Positions 38,685 through 62,102 of a stretch of DNA of 64,000 bases are shown here, piece by piece. Origin of the DNA: Dastarcus helophoroides (taxonomy: Eukaryota > Arthropoda > Insecta > Coleoptera > Bothrideridae); the NCBI GenBank assembly GCA_028583605.1, contig CM053335.1, positions 10,298,053 to 10,362,052 on the forward strand, written 5' to 3'. The position numbers and the translations under genes were made by a program. The notes below the pieces were generated by a model, which worked only from the letters and a program-made list of their open reading frames with translations, ran no database searches and had not been told where the DNA came from. The stretch's first letter is position 1; every line of letters starts with the position of its first letter.

Positions 38685-41540
38685 CTGGAAAAAAAAACAA
38701 TGTTCTTAATATTTCAAAAGTTGAAACATATTTTGCTAAAACAAAGAAAACAATTTAGCAACAGTTCAGATAAATGACTTTGGAGTCCACATTTTTTCAC
38801 ATTTTTTACTCAGATTTTATCAGCAGATTAATTTTATCATAAATTTATTTCATTATCAGCACAATTAGCAATAAACTTATCGTGACATTCATAACTCAAA
38901 TCAAATGGCATTTAAGATAGAGAAAAAACTAAACAATTGTCATTATATTTATTTTAAGAGATGAATAATTCAGGTATTTAGAACATTATCGCTTCTGGGC
39001 TCCACCGCCACCAGCAAGCATGATAGCAATTCGAATAAAAATATTCACAGTATCCATATAGATTGAGAGACATCTGAAAAGATATAAAAGGGTTACATGG
39101 CATACAGTTAGTTGTGACCCTTGATTAAAAATATAATTTACATTCACAAATTTTGATGCTAATATTAGGCATCAATTTATTTCAATTTTGAAAGATTTGG
39201 CAACAAAAAGAAGTTTTATTTCATAAAGAACCTCCCAGCTACATAATTTTATTTGATGACATTACAAGGCAAGGGGTCAAATGCCTCACTAGCTACACCT
39301 ATAAGCAACTGTGACCTAAAAATGATTACTTTTAGTACTTGAGAATCTGTTGGTTTTTGTAAAACTTTACAAAAGTTCCATAAACCAACAAGACCATGAA
39401 ACTTCGACCTTGGAAGCCTTCATTTAGCATGTTGACAAAATCAAACTTTTTATTTGCAAATAAAAAAATAGACAAACTTCAATAACATGACATCCAATTT
39501 AAGTAGACAAATCTAATTTAACATGTAAGTACAAATAAAATAATCGTCTCAATACCTTTATCGTCCTTTTCTAATTAATTTCTAAATATGTGTCCAGAAA
39601 ATAATATCATAAGTAAAAAGCAATATTTTTAGGCAGAAAAATGATCCCATAATAAAAAAGGAATGATTCGAAGATGAAACTCACACCATTTTATTATCAT
39701 AAAACTACTTACGCATTAACTGGATCATAAGGTCTGACGTCGTACATTCCCGGCGATGTAGGCCACTGTTCAGCTTGGGCAACTATCCTCTGAGTATCAT
39801 AAAGTAAGAACCCAGAGAATAGGAGCAACCCACCATACATCGAGATAGAATAAAGACCGGCACCTAGGGCACCCGTAGGAGGGAAAAACATGGAACCCAA
39901 CGACGATGCGAAAACGACACCAAGACCCATCGCTAGCGGAGCCCCCATATTCAAAAATTTGTCACTGGGGGCGCACATCTGCGTAATGATAACATTACAA
40001 TGTAAAAGCCAATGGTATTTTTAGTACTTACGGCGACAGTGCTAAGCCCTCCAACAACTCCAGCTGTGTACCATGCTGCCTTGATTAAAATCGGACCCCC
40101 GATGAAGCACATGGGGGCTAATACGGCCCCTATTGTTGCGGTGTGGACCAGCCAGGCGATCTGCTTAGCGCCGAAGCCCTTGGAGTAAGGAATTGATTGG
40201 CAAACCATCCCCGTCCCCATCATGGCCGCTAAACATCCAGCTAAAGCCTAAACATTTTGAGGAAAAAAATTAATCTTGTCAAAAAAAAAATGCGAAATTT
40301 TAACTTGCAAGCTGAAGCACGCACAATCGAGTTTAAAGGCGAAATTTCCAGAAAAAACGGATGGCCTTCAAATTCGGAAATTCGAGATTGAGATCAAAGT
40401 GTCAAATACAAACTCGAAATTTTGAGAAATAAAATCCTTTCGAGGTTAGAGTAGAACTTCAAAATGAAAAGTTAAATTTTAAAACTTTTAATTCTAAAAA
40501 AAGTCGACATTTTAAGATTGTTTTCATGAAATTTTGGGATTAAAATTGCAATTTTGTGAAGAAAAGATAAAAGGTGTAAATTAAAAACTTTGAAAATTTC
40601 TAAAAAAATATTTTCCACAATCGTTTGTGTAATCTAAAGCCTTCATAGTTCAACTGAAATGTTCCGTTAAATATGCATAATTAACAAGTGTTGCACTGCA
40701 TTAAATTTTTTTTTAAATTCTGATTTCGGTATTACAGCTTGAAATACATTGAAATACTCTTTAATAAAAACAAAAAAAGACATACCAGAAATCCACCTCT
40801 GGAAACCAAGTTGATCATCATGGGGGAACGAAAAGCGGCCATTGCACTAGCAGCTGTGACAATAATCGACCCTCCAAAGTACATATAAGTACTTCTAATC
40901 CTCTCCCTCACATAATCAGGCCACACACTACAAAATCAATGAATTTAAGTATGGTAACATGTAAGATAACTGACAGGAATTTAACAACTCTCCAACTGAA
41001 AGCACAGTATAATCCTTCTCTAATGAGACTAATTACAACAGGAGAACGGATATAATGAGGGAATTCCGTATTCCCTTACTTCTTGTTCATATTTAAACGA
41101 TATCACTTAAAACAAGCATTTTTGAAAGCCCCTTCAATTTTCATAACTCGATTCTCCTATATTAATTTATTAACTCTGTATAAATTTACTTACGTACTGC
41201 GATCCAAAAGGCTGACTTCCTTCGATAACCCAAGACCGTAATAACACAGGGCCCCCAAACCAATCACCGAGCCTCCAGCTAGCACCCCAGCGCCAATTCT
41301 AAAGGCTGTAACATTTACAACTAGAGTCATCCTTACGTATTAAAATAATACAAACTTACGAACTCCCGTCGTGGGTTGCATGGCTCTCTCCTTCAAGGTC
41401 TGCCTGCGGGCAGCTCTACTTAAAGCATCTCTACCCTCTTGAGAGTACACCCTCACGAACGACTGTTTCGGCAGCTGCTTTAATGTGATGATTTTAAATG
41501 TAGGGGCGCGACAAAGCCTCGCCGCTAGTACCGAAGCCAT
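38597..41540 (-). CDS. Ghitm: Ghitm (growth-hormone-inducible TM protein, MICS1), Bax-inhibitor-1 family
   Basis: Exons (minus strand): 41540-41360, 41305-41194, 40927-40786, 40247-40032, 39978-39713, then one of two last exons (39073-38986 or 38684-38597). All phases match and either form gives 334 residues, close to human 345. The start MASVLAARLCRAPTFKIITL is a basic mitochondrial targeting sequence. Family signatures: VWPDYVRERIRSTYMYFGGS, IPYSKGFGAKQIAWLVH, GGPILIKAAWYTAGVVGGLS, MCAPSDKFLNMGAPLAMGLG, LYSISMYGGLLLFSGFLLYD and SIYMDT near the end, with several TM helices. GHITM sits in the mitochondrial inner membrane and affects cristae and ion exchange in mammals. An acceptor at 41548-41549 implies a 5' UTR intron. 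Confidence 0.96.
38986..39073 (-). CDS. Ghitm: Ghitm alternative last exon 6a (proximal)
   Basis: 88 nt from a TCTTTTCAG acceptor to TAA. It reads (A)CLSIYMDTVNIFIRIAIML then AGGGGAQKR. It joins the donor at 39712 in the phase needed (two bases in, GC+A). It matches the family end SIYMDTLNIFMRVATMLA of vertebrate GHITM. Paralogous to exon 6b with identical length. Confidence 0.88.
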
Positions 41541-41547
41541 GGTTGGT

Positions 41548-42386
41548 CTGGAAATAAATAAGGAAAGTTCCAGAATGTTTGAGGTTATGTTGTGCAATAT
41601 TACTTATGAAATGGATACGATATTTGAATTTAGCACAGTAATTCTCAGATGAAACTTACAAATTTACCTGTCAAAAAATAACCAGATGACAAAATGATGC
41701 CAAGCTTTAAATCAAAGTACACTCGACTCGCTACTACGCTTATAACTTATAATGAATCAGGATTTATTTTTCTTCAATTTGACAACTGGCATAGACATTT
41801 TCGGCGAAACACAGAGGACTATACCTAGTTTCTCTATGGCGATATGGCGAAACATCTATGACAAAGAGAAGTTCTGTGGTTAGCGGAATTTTTACCCTTT
41901 CTTCAATATTCATAACTCATAAAATATGTTAACAATAGATTTCTAATCGTAAAGTTTTTAATATTTAATATTAATCTATTTTATGAGTTACGAATAATGA
42001 AATCATCGAATAAATGAAGCAGCAAATCACAGATCACATTTTTATGGAAACAGCAATCTATTTACTTTTAGATTTCAGATAAAGCTGCATAAGAATAGAT
42101 CATCACGTATTAAATCAATCTTTTTAGATAAGTAAATAAAAAAGTTGTTATACCTAAAGCTAGCTTCACGCCAATACATTTTGATGATTAGTGTGTTGCC
42201 TATACTTCAGGAGTTTTTTGGCAAAAATAATCGAATTAAATGTTTTCAATATTATTTGTATTACAATTAGTAACAATTTAATAATTCTCAGCTAAAATTG
42301 ACGTACCTTTTTGATGCAAATCATCCCTGAACTTTTGCGATATGACAACTTAACTCCAAAAAAATAACTTAATTCAGACTCAGACA
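41548..42386. other. Ghitm 5' UTR intron, promoter side and Ghitm/Dis3 intergenic DNA
   Basis: Minus-strand donors GTAAGT and GTAAAT at about 41658-41668 could pair with the acceptor at 41548, giving a non-coding first exon near 41670. The rest is AT-rich divergent intergenic sequence with no clear TATA box. Confidence 0.35.
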
Positions 42387-42973
42387 CAGTGTTGCCAATG
42401 GAGTTCCGCTATTGGTAGCGACTTTTGAAGCATTTAGCGGCGTAGCGGCGGCGACGATAAAGTAGCGGAATTTTGAGGTCGCCCAAATTTTTACATCGTA
42501 TTTTTAAAAAACGAGTCGAGGGTATATAAACTAGTTGTTGAAAGAATTACATAACGATTTATTCAATGGTGCCATCTGACATAAAGCAATTAACAACAAA
42601 TTTGCGTGTAGAAAGTCAGTCACAATCATTGCAGAAATCTTTAGAAAATTTAATTTTTAATTTTTTCTATGAAAAAATATGTATTTTCTCGAAGATACTA
42701 TGTTACTTGTCGACTTTGAAGCCATTTAAAATAGCTCTCAGCTAGGGTGGTAGTTCTTTTTTAGTCTTAGTTAGCAATTTTTATTTTAAAGGTTAATGAA
42801 AGGTTTTTTTATATCTTTGGCTTTAATTATCTTCCGAAGGTAAAAAAAAGTATTTATCCTTTCAGGTCAAGTTTTTTGTAGAATTCTCTACCCTTTCTGT
42901 GATGGGTAGCGGCCGGTAGCGGAATTTTAGAGATCCGGTAGCGACATTTGGCATTGAACCAATGGCAACACTG
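42387..42973. mobile_element. Non-autonomous hAT element (MITE-like), 587 bp
   Basis: Terminal inverted repeats CAGTGTTGCCAATGG and CCAATGGCAACACTG, flanked by the perfect 8-bp target duplication CTCAGACA (42379-42386 and 42974-42981). An 8-bp duplication and CAGTG ends are diagnostic of hAT transposons. Subterminal TAGCGGCG-rich repeats (about 42410-42480 and 42905-42945) are also inverted. No transposase frame is present. It lies about 230 bp upstream of the Dis3 start. Confidence 0.93.
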
Positions 42974-43203
42974 CTCAGACATATTCAATGTCTTTGTTTA
43001 CGTGTCTGTGGTCATAACCTTGTTAAAAACAAATCTAACCTAAAACATTGATTTACAGTTTTTATTTATCATGGTTTAACTTTACATTACCAAAGATTTA
43101 ATTTATCTGGAGTAATTAAATTAAATACTCATATTCTGTACTTAGTTACAAGTTAGTGCTGTAGTTGGTTGGTTACAATTGCTCGATTTACAAATCAAGC
43201 AAA

Positions 43204-46077
43204 ATGTTTACGACCAAGTCGTTCATTAAGAAAAACAAAATCGGCAATTTCCTGAAGAATGTTAAAGAACATTACATTCGAGATGACATATTTTGCGGTG
43301 TTCCTTCTTGTTACAAATGCAAGATTGCCGATTCAACACTATCCGCAAGTTACGTGAACAAGTGTTCGCTAATTAAAGACAACCATTACCTTATATTGGA
43401 CACGAATATAATATTAGACCAGATGGACTTACTGGAGGAACCAATACTAGGCAACGTTATAATTCTACACACAGTCCTCAAGGAGGTAAAGCACAGAAGT
43501 TTACCTACGTATAAAAGATTGTTTAGTATTATAGAAAACCCTAGTCGGCATTTCTACGTCTTTACTAATGACCATCATAAAGACACTTACATCCCAGAAG
43601 GCGAAGGTGAACTTATTAATGATTATAACGATAAATGCATCAGACGAGCCTGCTCCTGGTACATCAATCATTTACCTAAAGAGAAATTCGTCTTTTTAAC
43701 CGATGACGCGGCAAACAGGAATTTGGCTTTAGCAGAAAATATTCCCTCTTTTTCAATCAGTGAGTACGTCAACCACCTCGAGAATAATGAACTACTACAG
43801 GATAAGTTACACAGGAAAGACTACCACTCGAGTAGTAATGAAAAAGAAGTGTTCCCACCCCACTTGAGTACAGTTCAGATGTTAAATGGCATCAAAGGCG
43901 GTGCTTTGCACCAGGGGACGTTTAGAGCTTCTAGGGATAATTTTCTTGAAGGTTTCATCAATGTCGAAGGCTTTGATGACCCTGTGATCGTTCAAGGTCG
44001 AACTGGGTTGAACAGAGCCGTCGATGGGGACGTCGTAGCCGTTGAAGTATTCAAAAAGGACGATTGGGTAGCCCCGAGCGATATAGTTTTGGAAGACGAC
44101 TGCGCGGTAGCCGAAGAATTAGACGATGTCGTCGAGAAAGAGGAGGAATTGAAAAAGAGCTCGAAAACGAAAAAAGAAGTGAAACCCACCGGGCGCGTGG
44201 TTGGCATAATCAGGAGGAAGTGGCGACAATACTGCGGGATACTACAGGGAGGCATAGACGGCCTTTATCAGCTCTTCGTGCCAGCGGATAGAAGCACGCC
44301 CAAGATTCGCATTGAGACGAGACAGGCGGAGTTCTTGCGTACGCAGAAGCTCATCGTTACCATTGATTCATGGCCACAGCACTCGAGGTATCCCCACGGG
44401 CATTTTGTTAGAGCTTTGGGTAAAATAGGGGAGCAGGCGACCGAGAACGAGGTTGTTTTGTTAGAGCATGATGTACCCCATAGTCAGTTCTCTAAAGAAG
44501 TATTAGAATGTTTGCCGAAGCTACCTTGGGTGATAACGCCAGCTGATGAGGCTAAACGCGTCGACTTGCGAAATATTTGTATTTGTTCAGTCGATCCGCC
44601 TGGTTGCACTGATATTGATGACGCTTTGCACGCGCGCCCCATTGGCGATGACAAATTCGAAGTTGGGGTTCACATAGCTGATGTTTCGCATTTTATTCGG
44701 CCGGGTACCGCTTTAGATTTGGAGGCAGCATCGAGGGCCACCACCGTGTACCTTGTCAACAAACGTATTGATATGGTTCCGGAGCTCTTGAGTTCTAATT
44801 TGTGCTCTCTAAGGGGCGGTGTGGAACGTTTTGCGTTTTCATGTATCTGGGAGATGGACAAAAACGCGAGAATATTAAAAACAAAGTTCCACAAGAGCAT
44901 AATCAAGTCAAAGAGGGCAATGACCTATGAAGAAGCTCAAATCACCATTGATGATAAAACCCAAAATGACGATTTGGCCATCGGGCTGAGAACTTTAAAT
45001 ATGTTGGCGAAGATTTTGAAGAAGCGCCGGCTGGAGAACGGGGCTTTGGTTCTGGCTTCGCCAGAGGTCAAGATCCATATGGATTCTGAAACTATGGAAC
45101 CGTTAGATGTGGAGGTAAAGAAATTGTTTGAGACGAATTCCATGGTTGAAGAATTTATGTTGTTGGCTAACATAAGTGTGGCTGAGAAGATACTAGAGGA
45201 TTTCCCGGATTGCGCTATGCTTAGGCGCCACCCGACCCCGCCACAAACGAATTTTGATCCCTTGGTCAAAGCTGGGAAGCATTTGGGTTTCAATATTGAT
45301 ATATCGAGTGGGAAACAACTTGCGATATCTCTAGATGAAGCGGTTAGGGAAGATAATCCGTACTTAAATACGATGTTGAGGATTTTGGCGACTCGTTGCA
45401 TGTTGCAAGCTGTGTATTTCGCGAGCGGGACGCTTCAGAAGGACGATTATTATCACTACGGTCTCGCGGTGCCCTTGTACACACATTTCACCTCTCCTAT
45501 TCGAAGATACGCGGATATTATTGTGCACAGACTCCTAGCGGTCACATGCGGGGCTGACTCGACCTATCCAGACTTACTAGACAAACAGAAGACGAGCAAC
45601 TTGTGCCAAAATCTCAACTACAGAAACCGCATGGCTCAGTACGCCGGTAGAGCCTCCGTCGCTTTTAACACGCATCTTTTCTTCAAAGGCAAACTCCAGG
45701 ACGAAGAGGGATACATCCTCTACGTGCGCAAGAACGCCTTGCAGATTCTGCTGCCGAAATACGGTCTGGAATGCACGCTGTTTCTAGCCAGAAAAGGAGA
45801 GAATTCGAATTTGTTCACTTACAATGAAGAAGAGCAGACGCAGATGGCTGGAAGCGTAGTCCTGCACGCGTTTGATCCAGTCACTGTACGACTCACTTTG
45901 GATTCTAATAATATCCAGCATGAGAAGTTCGTTTTGCAACTGGTGAGGCCCCATATTGAAGGTTTCAGCGTGGCGCCTTTGGCAGCAGGGGGAGTGTGTG
46001 TGGAAGAGAGTGGTCAACATAAAAAGCGGAAGTCTGAGGGAAGCAGTAAACATAAGCAGAAGAGGAAAGCAAAGTAA
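43204..46077 (+). CDS. Dis3: Dis3 / Rrp44, exosome 3'-5' exoribonuclease and endonuclease
   Basis: One uninterrupted 957-codon frame, close to human DIS3 (958). Start chosen at the first ATG (MFTTKSFIKKNKIGNFLKN); upstream in-frame sequence has no ATG. Order: Cys motif C31/C36/C39 (CR3), PIN endonuclease domain about 60-200 with acidic residues D66 (LILDTN), E94, D143 and D168, cold-shock domains about 225-430, RNB domain from about 450 with catalytic cluster DPPGCTDIDDALH (D464, D470, D472, D473), S1 domain about 830-910, and a basic tail KHKKRKSEG-like. By homology it is the catalytic subunit of the RNA exosome, acting in nuclear and cytoplasmic RNA decay. No introns, unlike all its neighbours. 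Convergent with Dhx33. Confidence 0.98.
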   Translation: MFTTKSFIKKNKIGNFLKNVKEHYIRDDIFCGVPSCYKCKIADSTLSASYVNKCSLIKDNHYLILDTNIILDQMDLLEEPILGNVIILHTVLKEVKHRSLPTYKRLFSIIENPSRHFYVFTNDHHKDTYIPEGEGELINDYNDKCIRRACSWYINHLPKEKFVFLTDDAANRNLALAENIPSFSISEYVNHLENNELLQDKLHRKDYHSSSNEKEVFPPHLSTVQMLNGIKGGALHQGTFRASRDNFLEGFINVEGFDDPVIVQGRTGLNRAVDGDVVAVEVFKKDDWVAPSDIVLEDDCAVAEELDDVVEKEEELKKSSKTKKEVKPTGRVVGIIRRKWRQYCGILQGGIDGLYQLFVPADRSTPKIRIETRQAEFLRTQKLIVTIDSWPQHSRYPHGHFVRALGKIGEQATENEVVLLEHDVPHSQFSKEVLECLPKLPWVITPADEAKRVDLRNICICSVDPPGCTDIDDALHARPIGDDKFEVGVHIADVSHFIRPGTALDLEAASRATTVYLVNKRIDMVPELLSSNLCSLRGGVERFAFSCIWEMDKNARILKTKFHKSIIKSKRAMTYEEAQITIDDKTQNDDLAIGLRTLNMLAKILKKRRLENGALVLASPEVKIHMDSETMEPLDVEVKKLFETNSMVEEFMLLANISVAEKILEDFPDCAMLRRHPTPPQTNFDPLVKAGKHLGFNIDISSGKQLAISLDEAVREDNPYLNTMLRILATRCMLQAVYFASGTLQKDDYYHYGLAVPLYTHFTSPIRRYADIIVHRLLAVTCGADSTYPDLLDKQKTSNLCQNLNYRNRMAQYAGRASVAFNTHLFFKGKLQDEEGYILYVRKNALQILLPKYGLECTLFLARKGENSNLFTYNEEEQTQMAGSVVLHAFDPVTVRLTLDSNNIQHEKFVLQLVRPHIEGFSVAPLAAGGVCVEESGQHKKRKSEGSSKHKQKRKAK

Positions 46078-46101
46078 TTTTATACTTTAAAACTGTTGTA
46101 A

Positions 46102-46124
46102 AATAAAATGTTTAAAGTAATAAA
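46102..46124 (+). terminator. Dis3 poly(A) signals
   Basis: Two AATAAA hexamers, 46102-46107 and 46119-46124, lie within 50 bp of the stop codon, giving a very short 3' UTR. Confidence 0.7.
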
Positions 46125-46929
46125 CAGCCTTTAATTCTGGTAGTTGTTTGCCATTTATCCAAGAGGACGACTCTCTTGTCAAAATCTGAGTAGAAATTTA
46201 TATTAATCCCTAAAAATGTGTGAAAATTTTGGAAAATCCCATCGCCTTTTAAAAAATATAAGTTGATAAATTAAAAAATAATATTTTTCTGAAAATTCTT
46301 ACTTGAAACTTGAAGTTCTGGCCAATTTTAAACTGAAACCAAATTTCTGTAGGTCTTACTATTGAATGCATAAATTAGTTTTTTTGAAAAATCGTTTCTT
46401 TTGAAGATTGCGAATTTAAATTATTTTGATGTTTTTCTCTAAAATTACGCCTTAAAACTTGAAATTTGTTTTTTTAAGAAGTAATTTTTTTTAAATCCCG
46501 ATTTTTTACAGTTTTACATAAAAAAGTTTTTCTAGAAAATTCTAATTTTGTCCCCAAAATTCTGTTTGAATTTGAACTGAAGACTTGGATGTTTTTGATA
46601 TAAAATTTTGAAGCCAAACTCCTTGGTATAAATAAGACAGATAGTTTTTATTTCAATCAATCAAAACAACAGACTGTAAATGGGTTTATTTTATAGATTA
46701 TTTTACATCTATGCATCTTAAAGTTAAAACAAACGCAACAAGGATTAAATTACCAAATACATCACATTTTAGGGGTTTAATGTTCACCGATTTATTACAC
46801 ATTTAGATGATTTTATCAACAAAAGAGCACTAGTAAAAATATAACTTTCAGAATGAACAAACCTGATTTGTTTAAAGTCTTACATCTAGTTTTGTACAAA
46901 ATCTTACTTATTAATACTTAAAACATACA
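46125..46929. other. Dis3/Dhx33 convergent intergenic DNA and Dhx33 3' UTR
   Basis: AT-rich with decayed TTTGAAATTT motifs. A minus-strand poly(A) signal (TTTATT on +, 46685-46690) would give Dhx33 a 3' UTR of about 240 nt. No further gene was seen. Confidence 0.5.
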
Positions 46930-50075
<3,146 letters not shown>

Positions 50076-51661
50076 CTTACTATCTACTGTAGTTATCAAA
50101 CTATAAACTAAATCTCTTTTTAACTAACTGGAGCATATCCACACAATAAATCGATACGTGTTACGAAAACGGCATGTTTTCATTTTCTAATTGAGGTTAG
50201 GTAAACGCCAAAATGACAGTTCGGATGTCATTTCTCTATTTACGCCACAAGTAAAGCTAGTGCCTAAGAGAGGGCGCTACAACAGTCATTATTATGCATA
50301 GCGGAATGCCATATTTTTTACAAAATCGTTGAAAATCCATTAATTAAAATTCACTCGAAAGTGTCTAAAAATTTTCTTGGAATATGTAAATATGCACAGG
50401 GGCCTGTTGGTTCCAGCTTCCAGTGTTATCATATGAACGGTAATTACCTTATATGTACTACAATTCTAACAAAAGTAACAAAAATACCACTGCCGTACCA
50501 AAGAATACTATAATTTACGTTTTACTATTTAATAACAGTTAGTTTATTAAGTAATGGAGAAGTTTCCATTTTGTTCCTATTGATTGATTATAAATATTTA
50601 AGTAAAATGAAGAAAATATTTGAAAGAATCATTAAAATATCTCTAGAAATGAAAAAGTTATGGACCTTTGAAGAACATGCGTGTGATCGTGTGACGTCAT
50701 TCGATCTAATCCACAGGGATAGAACTACCCTTAAAACCGTTTACTAGTCGATAAAAAAATACGTGTCTCTAATATTTTGGTCCTCTTAAAACATATCCAA
50801 AAGCCAAACATTGAAAAAATCCAGGAGCTTTTTTTCTTGCTCAGTGATTTGTGATGCGACGATATCGGACGGGTCAAATGACGTCACACACACAAACGGT
50901 CGCACTAAAATATGTAAACTTCAATAATTTATTTCTTAGTTATTTTTTAACGGATTTCAAAAATTTTTTCAGTGATTTATTAGTTTTAATCCATATTTTA
51001 ATCTCATTACATTAAACATAGTATTTACAACATCATGAAACTTCTCCATTCACCAATTTTATTTTACACGCATTTCTACAATTTGCAACCAAGTAAATTA
51101 GTTTTCAAGGGCCGCAACTGTACCAAATCTAATACAAAGCGGCAACACTGCGTATTTTTCTTGGAAGTAGGGCTACCGCCTAAGGGAGGGCGCATCAAGA
51201 TAAATTTTTTAACAGGGCACTACAGTGACGCACGCGCAGTGCTGTCAAAATGACATTTCTATTACTTTAGCAGAAAATGGCTGCTTAAACTTAAGTAAAT
51301 ATGATTTATTTGTGATTTATTTAAGCTAATTATTTGTGTGATAGATACTAGTAAACCTTAGCGCCGGGTAATGACAATTTTGTCACCCGTTAGATGGAAA
51401 TATAAGGTACAGACCGAAGGTAAGTTGAAACTGGCACAAAGGCGATTGTTTAGCTTATTCGGCTTATAAAGGTACATAATTACTCATCTATTTTTTACTA
51501 ATTTCGCCCAACTGCACGTCTTGGAATTATTTAGAAGGTGGGCTGCGACGGAATATGCGCCCTTAGTCGGTTATTTTTGTTGTTTCAGGATAAGTTGGGC
51601 CGATTTTTGTCTTCCTAAGTTCATTGAACACTATCCAGTTTTTATGTAAATAGAGTTAGTC
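50076..51661. other. Dhx33/Rok divergent intergenic region and UTRs
   Basis: Holds TGACGTCA twice (50693-50700 and 50879-50886) inside roughly inverted flanks GTGTGACGTCATT and AATGACGTCACAC. GCCTAAG-GAGGGCGC words at about 50262 and 51178 look like interspersed-repeat pieces. The Rok 5' UTR probably lies in 51360-51661. No TATA box was identified. Confidence 0.4.

Positions 51662-62102
<10,441 letters not shown>

Noticed and set aside
43165..43203. In-frame extension of Dis3 upstream of MFTTKSF
   Set aside because: It begins at TTG, not ATG; the ATG at 43204 gives the family's usual N-terminus and length.
44937..45401. 154-codon minus-strand ORF inside Dis3
   Set aside because: Antisense shadow of the RNB-domain coding sequence.
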